Shown here piece by piece: positions 30,623-39,560 of a DNA stretch of 64,000 nucleotides. The notes below the pieces were generated by a model, which worked only from the letters and a program-made list of their open reading frames with translations, was not told the DNA's origin and did not search any database. Both the position numbers and the translations under genes were made by a program. Positions within the stretch are counted from its first letter, which is position 1. Each line of letters begins with the position of its first letter. Origin of the DNA: Pseudodesulfovibrio alkaliphilus (GTDB taxonomy: Bacteria; Desulfobacterota; Desulfovibrionia; Desulfovibrionales; Desulfovibrionaceae); assembly GCF_009729555.1 (NCBI RefSeq), contig NZ_WODC01000002.1, forward strand, positions 248,001 to 312,000. The letters run 5' to 3'.

Positions 30623-31657
30623 ATGAACACGACACATCACAAACACAGGCCGATAGCGGCGGCGGGCGATAACCCTGCATATCGCCTTCACGCTTCTCCT
30701 CTGGCCACTGCAGGCATGCAGGCCAGGAATTTCACCTCCGCAGCGGAGCTGGCCGGTCACGGCATTGCGCCGGATTTTTATGGGGCCGAGAGTCTGGCTC
30801 GGGATATTGAGCGGCTGTGCGATCCGGGTCAGCCGGTGACGGACGAAGGGCTGCTCAACGTGGCGGTGAAGTATTTCTTCGCCTATGTCTACGACGGCGC
30901 CCAGGATGAGCGGGTTGAATACGGCGAAGTGGCCGACTTGTATGCGCGGTTTTCCAGGCATCACAGTCTCAACGAGCCCGGCGACGACATCGAGGTCATG
31001 AATCGGCTTCGGCAGTGGTCGCCAGTGCTGCGTGTGCTGGCAGACGTGGCCAGGGCGGCCCATGTCATGCGTGCGGTCATCGGCCAGCGGGATGCGCCCA
31101 GGGTCGGTGTCGGGCATCAGGGCCCTTATGTGGGGGCGGACATTGGAGCGGGGACCGGCATCATGATCCTGGCACAGCAGATTCAGGCCCGGCGCAACGG
31201 TTTTGACGAGGTGCAGAGCCTCGGCTTTCAGGCCGACCCTGTATCCGGCGAGCGCACCCACGATCTGGTCCGCGCCTTGGGCGCAGGCAGCGTCATGCTG
31301 GCCGATCCAACACGGGAGGGGGCATACAATCTCCTGCGCGGCCGTCCCTTAAGCTACGTGGCCAACGAGATGGTGGCGGGCATGCAGCAAACCCTGTGCG
31401 CGGTAAATTTTTTCGACAAATACAAGGCGTTTTTCGGCGCAGTGGGAAGGAGCGCGGACCAGGCGGCTTTTTTCCCCGAGGGGCTCATCGCCCACAGCGG
31501 GCAGGCGGGCATCTCGCTGATTTTCGCCAAGGAGAACGGATTCCAGGCTCCGCCCGAATACATGGAGTGTGAATTTATCGCCCAAGGGCTGATTATTGAG
31601 GGCCGTGTGCTGCCGATGCACAAACTTGGGGCCGGGTTCGCCCGATATCTTACCTGA
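30623..31657 (+). CDS. methyltransferase-like protein of unknown function
   Basis: A 344-residue protein with a Rossmann-type glycine loop (GPYVGADIGAGTGIMILAQQ) as in SAM-dependent methyltransferases. Then come GFQADPVSGERTHDLVRALG and MLADPTREGAYNLL, where an acidic residue for the SAM ribose would be expected. The first 130 residues are helical and unassigned. Start ATG 30623 is preceded not by a ribosome site but by a stable hairpin. It stands alone after the tRNA cluster, convergent with the YdjM-type gene (9 bp apart). Substrate unknown; methyltransferase fold moderately likely. Confidence 0.65.
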   Translation: MNTTHHKHRPIAAAGDNPAYRLHASPLATAGMQARNFTSAAELAGHGIAPDFYGAESLARDIERLCDPGQPVTDEGLLNVAVKYFFAYVYDGAQDERVEYGEVADLYARFSRHHSLNEPGDDIEVMNRLRQWSPVLRVLADVARAAHVMRAVIGQRDAPRVGVGHQGPYVGADIGAGTGIMILAQQIQARRNGFDEVQSLGFQADPVSGERTHDLVRALGAGSVMLADPTREGAYNLLRGRPLSYVANEMVAGMQQTLCAVNFFDKYKAFFGAVGRSADQAAFFPEGLIAHSGQAGISLIFAKENGFQAPPEYMECEFIAQGLIIEGRVLPMHKLGAGFARYLT

Positions 31658-31666
31658 AGCCGGGAG

Positions 31667-32674
31667 TCATCGTTCAAGGGATTCGTCAAAGGAGCTGGCC
31701 CCCATGGTGAAGCTCCAGGCGGTCAATTCCCCGGAGCCGTCAAGGAAAGCCTTGAGGACGAAGGGTTCGCGCCGGGAGCCGAAATGGCGGGCCAGCACGG
31801 GGTTGGTGCTGACGAACCGCAGGTCGCCGAAGGTCACTGCCACGCCCTCCACAGGGTTTCCCTCCAGGGTATCGCGCACCACATACGGCCATTTGGCGAA
31901 CCACGCATAGGTGGCGAACATGGATTCCCTGCGGCCAAGGGACGTAAGTTCACCAGTGTCCGCCCGGCGGAAGCGGCGCATCGGTTCCACCTCGCCGCCG
32001 AGCAGGTCCATGGTGTCGAGCAGGTAATCATCCCCCTGGGTGGTGACAACCTTCCAGTAGCGTGGCGAGAGGGCATCGGGCGTTACGTGAATTGTGTCAT
32101 GGGCGATGCCGCGCCGGGTGAGGCGCTCGGCGTAGATGGTTTCCAGGTATGCGCCAAGGGCCATGTTGGCCAGCGGGTAGGCGAAAAACCAGGTCATTCC
32201 GGCCATGGCGATGACGTGTCTCGAATTTTTCCAGACAATGGCAAGACCGATGAGAGCAAGGGCCGTGAGGGTGAAGAGCGGGTCGATAATGAAGGCGCCG
32301 TCCAGGGCGAAGCGGTGGTTGGAAAACGGGGCCAGAATCTGGGTGCCGTAGGTGGTGATCAGGTCCAGCCAGATGTGGGTGAGGATCATGAGGTAGGCGA
32401 AGATGGCAGCCGAGGTGAACGGCGTACCTCGCGATATGCGGCGGTAGAGGGCGGCCAGGGCCAGGGCCATGATCAGCCCGCCGAAGAACGAGGTGGAAAC
32501 GCCACGGTGGTGCAGCAGATTGAACTCCGGGTCGCCCCGGCCAAAAAAAATGTCCCCGTCGGGAATCCAGGAGCAAAGCATGCCGAAGGGCACAAGATAT
32601 CTCGCGTTGGGCAGCCATTTTCTGGCCGCCAGTGCGCCCATGACACCCGATGCTATGTGTGTGACCGGATCCAT
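31667..32674 (-). CDS. YdjM-type membrane-bound metal-dependent hydrolase-like protein (DUF457)
   Basis: A 335-residue protein. MDPVTHIASGVMGALAARKW at the N-terminus and CSWIPDGDIFFGRGDPEF with LLHHRGVSTSFFGGL follow the DUF457/YdjM pattern, where His and Asp lie at membrane-helix ends. It has about five membrane helices (one in ILTHIWLDLITTYGTQIL), then a soluble C-terminal domain of about 140 residues. YdjM-like proteins are called LexA-regulated hydrolases, but activity is poorly known. It is divergent from psd with 99 bp between. Confidence 0.82.
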   Translation of the reverse strand: MDPVTHIASGVMGALAARKWLPNARYLVPFGMLCSWIPDGDIFFGRGDPEFNLLHHRGVSTSFFGGLIMALALAALYRRISRGTPFTSAAIFAYLMILTHIWLDLITTYGTQILAPFSNHRFALDGAFIIDPLFTLTALALIGLAIVWKNSRHVIAMAGMTWFFAYPLANMALGAYLETIYAERLTRRGIAHDTIHVTPDALSPRYWKVVTTQGDDYLLDTMDLLGGEVEPMRRFRRADTGELTSLGRRESMFATYAWFAKWPYVVRDTLEGNPVEGVAVTFGDLRFVSTNPVLARHFGSRREPFVLKAFLDGSGELTAWSFTMGASSFDESLER

Positions 32675-32773
32675 TGAAAGACCCTATGCCAAGGGGCGCG
32701 GATTGTAAAACGAACTTGCGGTTTGCCTCTTCGGGGGGTAGATACCCCGGAAAGAGACAAGGAGCGAGACGCA

Positions 32774-33421
32774 ATGCTTAAACCGTCCGTCGGACTGGCC
32801 CTTGAGGGCATCCCTTATATAGTCATCGCCGCGTTTGCCACGCTGGTTTTCGCGGTTATGGGCTGGTGGCCATTGACTCTGCTTGGGCTGGCCGCCACCT
32901 GTTTCATCGGCCATTTCTTCCGCGATCCCGAGCGGGTCGGACCCGAGGATGCCGAGGCCGTGGCCTCGCCCGCCGACGGTAGGGTGATCAAGGTTGGCCA
33001 GGCCGCCGATCCGGTGACCGGCGAGATGCGCCAGGTGGTGTGCATCTTCATGAACGTCCTCAATGTGCATGTGAACCGTATGCCCGTGTCCGGCAAGATC
33101 GAACTGATCCGCTATATTCCCGGCAAATTCTTCAACGCCTCCTTTGATAAGGCGAGCAAGGACAACGAGCGCAACGTGGTGGTCATCACCGGCAAGGGCA
33201 ACCAGCGTTTCACCATGGTCCAGATTGCCGGGCTCATCGCCCGGCGTATCGTCTGCTGGGCAGAGCCGGGCGACAAGCTCAAGCGCGGTGAGCGGTTCGG
33301 TCTGATCAAGTTTGGTTCGAGAGTTGACCTTTACATGCCTGATGGCTATGTATCCCTTGTGAACGTCGGCGACGCCGTTGTCGCGGGCGAGACTCCCCTG
33401 GCCGAGAGGCGCAAGGCGTAG
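32774..33421 (+). CDS. psd: phosphatidylserine decarboxylase, short form
   Basis: A 215-residue proenzyme starting at ATG 32774 (AAGGAG upstream). Two N-terminal membrane helices (YIVIAAFATLVFAVMGWWPL) are followed by the Psd core: FFRDPERVGPEDAEAVASPA, FMNVLNVHVNRMPVSGKIE and near the C-terminus IKFGSRVDLYMP. The Gly-Ser in that last motif is where self-cleavage makes the pyruvoyl group. It turns phosphatidylserine into phosphatidylethanolamine and is paired with pssA 34 bp downstream. Length fits the archaeal-type or short bacterial Psd. Confidence 0.95.
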   Translation: MLKPSVGLALEGIPYIVIAAFATLVFAVMGWWPLTLLGLAATCFIGHFFRDPERVGPEDAEAVASPADGRVIKVGQAADPVTGEMRQVVCIFMNVLNVHVNRMPVSGKIELIRYIPGKFFNASFDKASKDNERNVVVITGKGNQRFTMVQIAGLIARRIVCWAEPGDKLKRGERFGLIKFGSRVDLYMPDGYVSLVNVGDAVVAGETPLAERRKA

Positions 33422-33455
33422 GGCGCACCGAACAGGGCGAAATGACGCGGATACA

Positions 33456-34226
33456 ATGAACGGAGACAAGGATTTGGCGCGGCACAAGAGCGTTTACCTC
33501 CTGCCGAACCTGCTGACCACGGCCAGCCTGTTCATCGGCTTTTTGGGACTCACCTGGGCCATCCAGGGCGATTTCGTCGCCTGTGCCCTGTGCATCCTGG
33601 CCAGCTGCGTCTTTGACGGGCTTGACGGCAAGGTGGCGCGGCTGACCAATACCACCAGCGAGTTCGGAGTTCAGCTCGATTCCCTGGCCGATCTGGTGGC
33701 CTTTGGCGTCGTGCCCGCAATCATGGTCTATCTTTGGGCGCTTGAGGATTTCGGCAGGATGGGGCTGATGGCCGCCTTCCTGTTCATGGCCTGCGGCGCA
33801 CTCAGGCTGGCCCGGTTCAACATCCAGGCCGCCACCAGCTCCAAGAAGCATTTCGTGGGTCTGCCCATTCCGGCTGCGGCCTGCACCCTGGCGACCCTGG
33901 TGCTTTTCACCGTGTACCTGCCCGAGTCGGCCATGGAGAGGCTGCTGCCTATCGGCACCTTGGTGCTGGTGTATGTTCTCTCCTTTTTCATGGTCAGCAC
34001 GGTCCGTTTCTATTCCTTCAAGGAACTGAGCGCCTTCACCGCCCATCCCTTCAGCTGGATGGTCTCGGCAATCCTGGTCTTTTCCCTGGTTGCCTCGCGT
34101 CCGAGGCTGCTGGGTTTCATCATTTTCCTGGGCTATATCATCTCCGGCCCGGTCTACACACTTTTCCTACTATCCCGTCGAGGCAAGCGACTACTGCGGG
34201 ACAGCTCCAAGGAAGAGCTAGGCTAG
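33456..34226 (+). CDS. pssA: CDP-diacylglycerol-serine O-phosphatidyltransferase
   Basis: A 256-residue integral membrane protein of the CDP-alcohol phosphatidyltransferase family. The active motif reads DGLDGKVARLTNTTSEFGVQ then LDSLADLVAFGV, the complete DGxxARx(8)GxxxDxxxD set. Several membrane helices follow. It condenses CDP-diacylglycerol with serine, the step before Psd. Operon psd-pssA. A terminator lies 35 bp after the stop. Confidence 0.95.
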   Translation: MNGDKDLARHKSVYLLPNLLTTASLFIGFLGLTWAIQGDFVACALCILASCVFDGLDGKVARLTNTTSEFGVQLDSLADLVAFGVVPAIMVYLWALEDFGRMGLMAAFLFMACGALRLARFNIQAATSSKKHFVGLPIPAAACTLATLVLFTVYLPESAMERLLPIGTLVLVYVLSFFMVSTVRFYSFKELSAFTAHPFSWMVSAILVFSLVASRPRLLGFIIFLGYIISGPVYTLFLLSRRGKRLLRDSSKEELG

Positions 34227-34260
34227 TTCTCTCCGTCCCATATCGGTACGTCGTACTGCC

Positions 34261-34301
34261 CCCGAAACGCCGCGCTTCAGTGCGCGTCGGCGGGTTTTTT
34301 T
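34261..34301 (+). terminator. terminator between pssA and leuA
   Basis: An imperfect GC-rich hairpin (outer pairs CCCG/CGGG, inner CCG/CGG and CGC/GCG) ends in seven T (34295-34301). It ends the psd-pssA unit. It could also act as an attenuator in a leu leader, but I see no short Leu-rich peptide before it. Confidence 0.7.
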
Positions 34302-34354
34302 ATATTCACGAAACATGTCAAAGTCCTTAGCAAGAGGACACCACGGAGGAAAAA

Positions 34355-35890
34355 ATGGCCGAAAGAGTATATGTCTTTGACACCACTCTGCGTGATGGCG
34401 AGCAGTCGCCCGGCGCAACCATGAACCTGGACGAGAAGATACGCATGGCCCGTCAGCTTGAGACCCTGGGCGTGGACATCATCGAGGCCGGATTTCCCAT
34501 AGCCAGCCAGGGGGATTTCGAGGCCGTGCAGGCCATCGCCCAAGCCGTTTCTGAAGTCCAGGTGGCCGGTCTGTGCCGCGCCGTGACCGGCGATATCGAC
34601 CGCTGCTGGGAGGCCGTCAGCAAGGCCCGCAATCCCCGCATTCACACCTTTCTCGCCACCAGCGATATCCATATGAAATACAAGCTGGGCAAGACGGCCG
34701 ACGAGGTGCTGGCCATGGCTGAAAAGGCCGTGCGCCATGCGGCGTCGTACACTGACAATGTCGAGTTCTCTGCTGAAGATGCCTCCCGTTCGGACTGGGA
34801 TTTTCTGGTCAAGGTCGCCGAGACGGTCATCGACGCCGGGGCCAGGGTTGTCAATATCCCGGACACTGTGGGATACACCCAGCCCTTTGAATACTATGAA
34901 CTGATCAAGTACCTGATGGACAACGTGCGCGGGGTGGACAGGGCGATCATCAGCGTTCATTGCCATAACGACCTGGGCTCGGCCGTGGCCAATAGTCTGG
35001 CAGCCATCCGGGCCGGGGCGCGTCAGGTGGAGTGCACGGTGCTCGGCATTGGTGAGCGGGCTGGCAACGCCGCGTTGGAGGATGTGGTTATGGCGCTGAA
35101 CACCCGCAAGGAGCTTTATGATGTCGAGACAGGCATAGTGACCGAGCAGATATTCCCCTCCTGCCGCCGCCTTTCCCAGATTATTGGCATGCCCATACCT
35201 CCAAACAAGGCCATTGTCGGGGCCAATGCCTTTGCTCATGAATCCGGTGTTCATCAGGACGGAGTGTTCAAGAACAGGCTGACCTACGAGATCATGACCC
35301 CGGCCTCCATCGGCCGCACCAGCAACGACATCGTCATAGGCAAGCATTCCGGCTCCCACGCGGTGCGCAGGAAGGCCGAGGAGCTGGGGTACGCCCTGGA
35401 GACAGAGCAGGTGCATGTGCTTTTCAAGGCGGTCAAGGAACTGGCCGACAAGAAGGAGCAGGTCTACGACGAAGACGTGGAGGCGCTGATACTGGAAAAG
35501 GTCTACCGCCGTCGGGACCGCTTCCGTCTGGCGGACATGAGCGTGTTTTCGGGCACGGGCAATGTGCCGCCTCACGCGGCCATGGTCATGGAGTTCGGTC
35601 GCGAGGGCGAGGATGCGGAACTCCGGCGCACCAGCGAATTCGGCGAGGGTTCTGTTGACGCGGTGTTCAAGTCCATCTACTCCCTTGTGGGGATTGCTCC
35701 GAAGCTCGAATACTATTCGGTCAACGCCGTGACCGAGGGCTCCGATGCTCTGGCCGGGGTGGCGGTGCGCATAGAGCACGACGGCGTCAAGGCCGTGGGG
35801 CGTGCCAATGACGGCGATGTCATCAGGGCGAGCGCCTTGGCCATGATCAATGCACTGAACAGGCTTGAGAAAGCCAAAGAGGAGAAATAG
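34355..35890 (+). CDS. leuA: 2-isopropylmalate synthase
   Basis: A 511-residue protein, first gene of the leucine operon, with GGAGG before the ATG. The HMGL-like domain begins VFDTTLRDGEQSPGATMNLD, where the Arg and Asp are catalytic, and later has SVHCHNDLGSAVANSLAAI, whose two His bind metal. The linker and the LeuA dimer regulatory domain (leucine feedback site) fill residues 390-511. It condenses acetyl-CoA with 2-oxoisovalerate. leuC begins 3 bp after its stop. Confidence 0.98.
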   Translation: MAERVYVFDTTLRDGEQSPGATMNLDEKIRMARQLETLGVDIIEAGFPIASQGDFEAVQAIAQAVSEVQVAGLCRAVTGDIDRCWEAVSKARNPRIHTFLATSDIHMKYKLGKTADEVLAMAEKAVRHAASYTDNVEFSAEDASRSDWDFLVKVAETVIDAGARVVNIPDTVGYTQPFEYYELIKYLMDNVRGVDRAIISVHCHNDLGSAVANSLAAIRAGARQVECTVLGIGERAGNAALEDVVMALNTRKELYDVETGIVTEQIFPSCRRLSQIIGMPIPPNKAIVGANAFAHESGVHQDGVFKNRLTYEIMTPASIGRTSNDIVIGKHSGSHAVRRKAEELGYALETEQVHVLFKAVKELADKKEQVYDEDVEALILEKVYRRRDRFRLADMSVFSGTGNVPPHAAMVMEFGREGEDAELRRTSEFGEGSVDAVFKSIYSLVGIAPKLEYYSVNAVTEGSDALAGVAVRIEHDGVKAVGRANDGDVIRASALAMINALNRLEKAKEEK

Positions 35891-35893
35891 ACG

Positions 35894-37153
35894 ATGGGCC
35901 ATACCTTAGCCGAAAAAATCCTGCAGGGGCATACGGATCAGGAGATCACCGGAGCCGGGGAGATCGTCCAGTGCCGTGTGTCCATTGTGCTGGCCAACGA
36001 CATTACCGCGCCGCTGGCCATCAAGTCCTTCAAGGCCATGGGCGCGAAACAGGTCTTTGACAGGGACAAGGTGGCCCTGGTCTGCGATCATTTCACCCCC
36101 AACAAGGACATTGATTCCGCCGAACAGGTCAAGGTGGTGCGCGAATTCGCCGAGGCCATGGGCATCACCCATTACTACGAGTGCGGCGAAGTGGGCGTCG
36201 AGCATGCCCTGCTGCCTGAAAAGGGCATTGTCGGCCCTGGCGATGTGGTGGTGGGCGCGGACTCGCACACCTGTACCTACGGCGGGCTGGGAGCTTTTGC
36301 CACGGGCATGGGGTCCACGGACATCGGCGCGGCCATGGCCCTGGGCGAGACCTGGTTCAAGGTGCCGCCCACCATCCGGGTGAACATCAGCGGCAAGCCT
36401 GGCAGGTTTGTCGGCGGCAAGGATTATATCCTCAACCTTATCGGCCGTATCGGGGTGGCCGGGGCGCTGTACAAGGCCCTGGAGTTTTCCGGCGAGGCCG
36501 TGGACGACCTGACCGTTGAGGGGCGTATGACCATGGCCAACATGGCCATCGAGGCGGGCGGCAAGGCCGGACTTTTCCCGGTGGACGCCAAGACCCTGGC
36601 CTATGCGGCGGCAGCGGGCCGTACCGGCGATGTGGCCATGACCCCTGACGCGGACGCGGTTTATGAGCGGGTCATTGAGATCGATGTGACCGGCATGGCC
36701 CCGCAGGTGGCCTGTCCGCATCTGCCCGACAATGTCAAGCCTGTTGACGAGACATCGGGTCTGCGCATTCACCAGTCAGTCATCGGTTCCTGCACCAACG
36801 GCCGCATCGAGGACATGCGCGAGGCCGCGGCCATTCTCAAGGGCCGCAAGGTTGATTCCAAGGTGCGCTGTATCGTCCTGCCCGCCACGCCGACCATCTG
36901 GAAGCAGTGCATGAAGGAAGGGCTGATGGAGATATTCATGGACGCGGGCTGCATTGTGGGGCCGCCCACCTGCGGGCCGTGCCTGGGCGGACACATGGGT
37001 ATTCTGGCCGGGGGAGAGCGCACCGTGGCCACAACCAACCGCAATTTCAAGGGCCGCATGGGTTCCCTCGACAGCGAGGTGTTCTTGTCCAATCCCTGGG
37101 TGGCCGCGGCCAGCGCAGTGGCAGGCGAGATCATCAACCCGGCCGAACTTTAG
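35894..37153 (+). CDS. leuC: 3-isopropylmalate dehydratase large subunit
   Basis: A 419-residue aconitase-fold protein. The three cluster cysteines lie in [14 protein letters not shown] and [32 protein letters not shown] carries the substrate-binding Ser/His. The length of about 420 marks the shorter LeuC2/HacA-type branch common in deltaproteobacteria and archaea. With LeuD it isomerises 2- to 3-isopropylmalate through a [4Fe-4S] cluster. It is followed by leuD after 10 bp. Confidence 0.97.
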   Translation: MGHTLAEKILQGHTDQEITGAGEIVQCRVSIVLANDITAPLAIKSFKAMGAKQVFDRDKVALVCDHFTPNKDIDSAEQVKVVREFAEAMGITHYYECGEVGVEHALLPEKGIVGPGDVVVGADSHTCTYGGLGAFATGMGSTDIGAAMALGETWFKVPPTIRVNISGKPGRFVGGKDYILNLIGRIGVAGALYKALEFSGEAVDDLTVEGRMTMANMAIEAGGKAGLFPVDAKTLAYAAAAGRTGDVAMTPDADAVYERVIEIDVTGMAPQVACPHLPDNVKPVDETSGLRIHQSVIGSCTNGRIEDMREAAAILKGRKVDSKVRCIVLPATPTIWKQCMKEGLMEIFMDAGCIVGPPTCGPCLGGHMGILAGGERTVATTNRNFKGRMGSLDSEVFLSNPWVAAASAVAGEIINPAEL

Positions 37154-37163
37154 GAGAGAGAAC

Positions 37164-37655
37164 ATGAAAGTGACCGGAACCGCCCACGTTGTGGGCGACC
37201 ACATTGACACAGACGCCATCATACCGGCCCGTTTCCTGGTGACCACCGATTCCGCCGAACTGGGCGCCAACTGCATGGAGGGCCTGGAAGCGGGCTGGAT
37301 CAAACGCGTCAAGCCCAACGATATTCTCGTGGCCGGGGACAACTTCGGTTGCGGCTCCTCGCGAGAGCATGCGCCCATATCCATTTTGGGGGCGGGAATC
37401 CCGGTGGTTGTGGCCAGGAGCTTTGCCCGCATCTTCTATCGCAACGGCTTCAATATGGGGCTGGTCCTGCTCGAAGTGGGCGAGGACATTGAGAAGATCA
37501 GGAACTCGGACCAGATAGAGGTGGACACCGCCAACGGCATGATCCGCAATCTGACCACCGGGGACGAGATTGTCAGCTCTCCGGTGCCGCCCTTTATGCA
37601 GGAGATTCTGGACGCGGGCGGCCTTGTTGACTACGTCAAACACCGGCTGGCATGA
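37164..37655 (+). CDS. leuD: 3-isopropylmalate dehydratase small subunit
   Basis: A 163-residue swivel-domain subunit with [18 protein letters not shown] near the N-terminus and the substrate loop [17 protein letters not shown]. It starts at ATG 37164 with TAGGAG upstream. The short length matches the partner LeuC2 type. It associates with the LeuC subunit encoded just upstream. Confidence 0.97.
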   Translation: MKVTGTAHVVGDHIDTDAIIPARFLVTTDSAELGANCMEGLEAGWIKRVKPNDILVAGDNFGCGSSREHAPISILGAGIPVVVARSFARIFYRNGFNMGLVLLEVGEDIEKIRNSDQIEVDTANGMIRNLTTGDEIVSSPVPPFMQEILDAGGLVDYVKHRLA

Positions 37656-37697
37656 CCGCCTGCCAGGAAATATCGACAATAATTATTGGAGAAGACA

Positions 37698-38768
37698 ATG
37701 AAAATCTGCGTTTTGCCCGGTGACGGCATCGGCCGCGAGATCGTGGCACAGGCCCTGCGTGTGCTGGACAAGGTGGCGGCGAAACACGGCCGTTCCTTCG
37801 AGACCGCCGAGGCACTCATCGGGGGCTGCGCCATCGATGCCGTTGGTGTGCCTCTTCCCGCCGATACCGTCGCCTTGTGCAAGGATTCCGATGCCGTGCT
37901 CCTGGGCGCGGTGGGCGGCCCAAAATGGGACACCATTGATCCGGCCGTCCGGCCCGAAAAGGGACTGCTCGGCATCCGCAAGGAACTGAAGCTTTTCGCC
38001 AACCTGCGTCCGGCCACGCTTTTCAAGCAACTGGCCGATGCCTGTTATCTGCGGCCTGATATTGTGGCCCGCGGGCTTGATGTCATGGTGGTGCGCGAGC
38101 TGACCGGAGGCATCTACTTCGGTGAGCCGCGCTTTGAGGGCATGAAGGATGGCGAGCGGTTCGGCTCCAACACCATGTGCTACCATGAACACGAGATCCG
38201 GCGCATCGCCAGGGTCGCCTTCGAGGCCGCCCGCAAGCGTTCAGGCCGGGTCTGCTCCGTGGACAAGGCCAATGTTCTCGATGTTTCCAGAGTCTGGCGC
38301 GAGGTGGTCATTGACGAACATGCCAAAAACTACAAGGACATCGAGCTGACGCATATGTATGTGGACAATGCGGCCATGCAACTGGTGCGCGATCCGTCCC
38401 AGTTTGATGTCATGGTCACTGGCAACCTGTTCGGCGACATCCTTTCGGATGAGGCCGCTGCCATCACCGGCTCCATCGGCATGCTGCCGTCCGCGTCCTT
38501 GGGCGAGGCCAATCCCGGCCTCTACGAACCCATTCACGGTTCAGCGCCCGACATTGCAGGCAAGGACAAGGCCAACCCCCTGGCCACCATCCTTTCGGTG
38601 TCCATGATGCTGCGCCACTCCTTTGACATGGCTGTGGAAGCGGATTGTATCGAGAGCGCCGTGCAACAGGCCCTGGAGCAGGGCTACCGCACTGGCGACA
38701 TCATGCAGCCGGGGTGTCGGCTCGTGGGGTGTGTGGAGATGGCCGAGGCCGTGCTGGCGAGCATTTAG
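37698..38768 (+). CDS. leuB: 3-isopropylmalate dehydrogenase
   Basis: A 356-residue protein starting at ATG 37698 (TTGGAGAAG upstream). [37 protein letters not shown] and [20 protein letters not shown] are the substrate, catalytic and Asp-metal motifs of LeuB. It oxidises and decarboxylates 3-isopropylmalate with NAD. Last gene of the operon, 42 bp after leuD, followed by an intrinsic terminator. Confidence 0.97.
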   Translation: MKICVLPGDGIGREIVAQALRVLDKVAAKHGRSFETAEALIGGCAIDAVGVPLPADTVALCKDSDAVLLGAVGGPKWDTIDPAVRPEKGLLGIRKELKLFANLRPATLFKQLADACYLRPDIVARGLDVMVVRELTGGIYFGEPRFEGMKDGERFGSNTMCYHEHEIRRIARVAFEAARKRSGRVCSVDKANVLDVSRVWREVVIDEHAKNYKDIELTHMYVDNAAMQLVRDPSQFDVMVTGNLFGDILSDEAAAITGSIGMLPSASLGEANPGLYEPIHGSAPDIAGKDKANPLATILSVSMMLRHSFDMAVEADCIESAVQQALEQGYRTGDIMQPGCRLVGCVEMAEAVLASI

Positions 38769-38793
38769 ACGGTTTCCGGCTCCGCTTGCGACG

Positions 38794-38824
38794 GGCCGCA
38801 TCGCGTAGGCGGTGCGGCCTTTTT
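38794..38824 (+). terminator. intrinsic terminator of the leu operon
   Basis: GGCCGCA (38794-38800) and TGCGGCC (38813-38819) form a stem with a 12-nt loop, followed by five T. It lies 26 bp after the leuB stop. Confidence 0.88.
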
Positions 38825-39016
38825 GCAAGGGCATATGTCGAAGCTCCAGGCCGGTTCTGCGGGTGGTTCTTTCGTCCTGGCGGCCCCTTGGCCGTGGTTT
38901 GGCCAATGAACCCAAGGGTGAGGCATGTGGTCAGCGGGTGCATCTGCAGGGCGTTCATCTTGTTGTATGCCTTCCCCGTTGTTGTGCCGGGAGGCCCTGC
39001 TCCTTCGCTGCCATGT

Positions 39017-39169
39017 TCATTTTCGAGAGGGTGTCGACCTGTCGCTCAAAGACGGTAGGCTTCTCGCCGCGCTGACGGTCACCGAATCCGAGCGGTGGTG
39101 GTGATGGACCATCAGCAGTGTCGCGAGGATAAACCCGGTCATGGCCAGCAGGGTGCTGGCGTCCAGCAT
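39017..39169 (-). CDS. possible 50-residue membrane protein
   Basis: The minus-strand frame from ATG 39169 encodes a short hydrophobic segment MLDASTLLAMTGFILATLLM, then a His-rich stretch (VHHHHRSDS) and a Ser/Arg tail. No ribosome site is seen, though it lies only 18 bp after the GIY-YIG gene. An overlapping frame here also looks partly protein-like (VFERQVDTLSKMNMAAKE), so a shifted reading is possible. Little else in 38825-39187 looks like a gene. Confidence 0.25.
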   Translation of the reverse strand: MLDASTLLAMTGFILATLLMVHHHHRSDSVTVSAARSLPSLSDRSTPSRK

Positions 39170-39187
39170 GGCTGGTGGTGGCGGGCG

Positions 39188-39457
39188 TCATGCCTCGGGC
39201 GGTCGGGGAGCGCTTGCCTTGAGAAAATCGAGCTTGCGGGCCCGGGGTTGCTTCTTGACCGCCATTTCGAGCCTGAGGGCGTCGCCCTTGGACAGGGTGG
39301 GCACGGCCGCGAGCAGGGCCACCGGGGTTCTGGCCCGTGTGTAGCGCGATGCCGTGCCCGCGTTGTGTCGGGCCACGCGGCGGTCCACATCGTTGGTCGC
39401 TCCGCAGTAGAGGGTGCCGTCGGCGCAGCGCAAAAGATAGACGAACCACGGTTCCAT
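39188..39457 (-). CDS. GIY-YIG domain protein
   Basis: An 89-residue protein starting at ATG 39457: PWFVYLLRCADGTLYCGATN carries the GIY-YIG equivalent (VYL/LYCG), followed by DVDRRVARHNAGTASRYTRA and a basic C-terminus. The single-domain UPF0213/YhbQ type is a presumed nuclease without known target. Its stop (TGA) overlaps an ATG for a downstream frame. It is divergent from the ABC-F gene. Confidence 0.9.
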   Translation of the reverse strand: MEPWFVYLLRCADGTLYCGATNDVDRRVARHNAGTASRYTRARTPVALLAAVPTLSKGDALRLEMAVKKQPRARKLDFLKASAPRPPEA

Positions 39458-39560
39458 GGCGCACACTGTAGCCGCCTTCTGAGCCGGGGTCAAAAGCCTG
39501 CTTGCATGTTTGGCACGCACATTATATTTGCATTTTCCCAGATACAAAGGAACCCGCTTC

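Noticed and set aside
32727-32756. Imperfect hairpin before the psd ribosome site
   Set aside because: Two short stems with an internal loop; too weak to call a regulatory element.
34277-35902. 541-codon minus-strand open frame opposite leuA
   Set aside because: Shadow of leuA; no ribosome site or motif.
38955-39464. 169-codon minus-strand frame across the GIY-YIG gene
   Set aside because: Mostly out of frame with the GIY-YIG domain; only its last 40 codons look protein-like, so it is kept as a remark under the 39017 entry.
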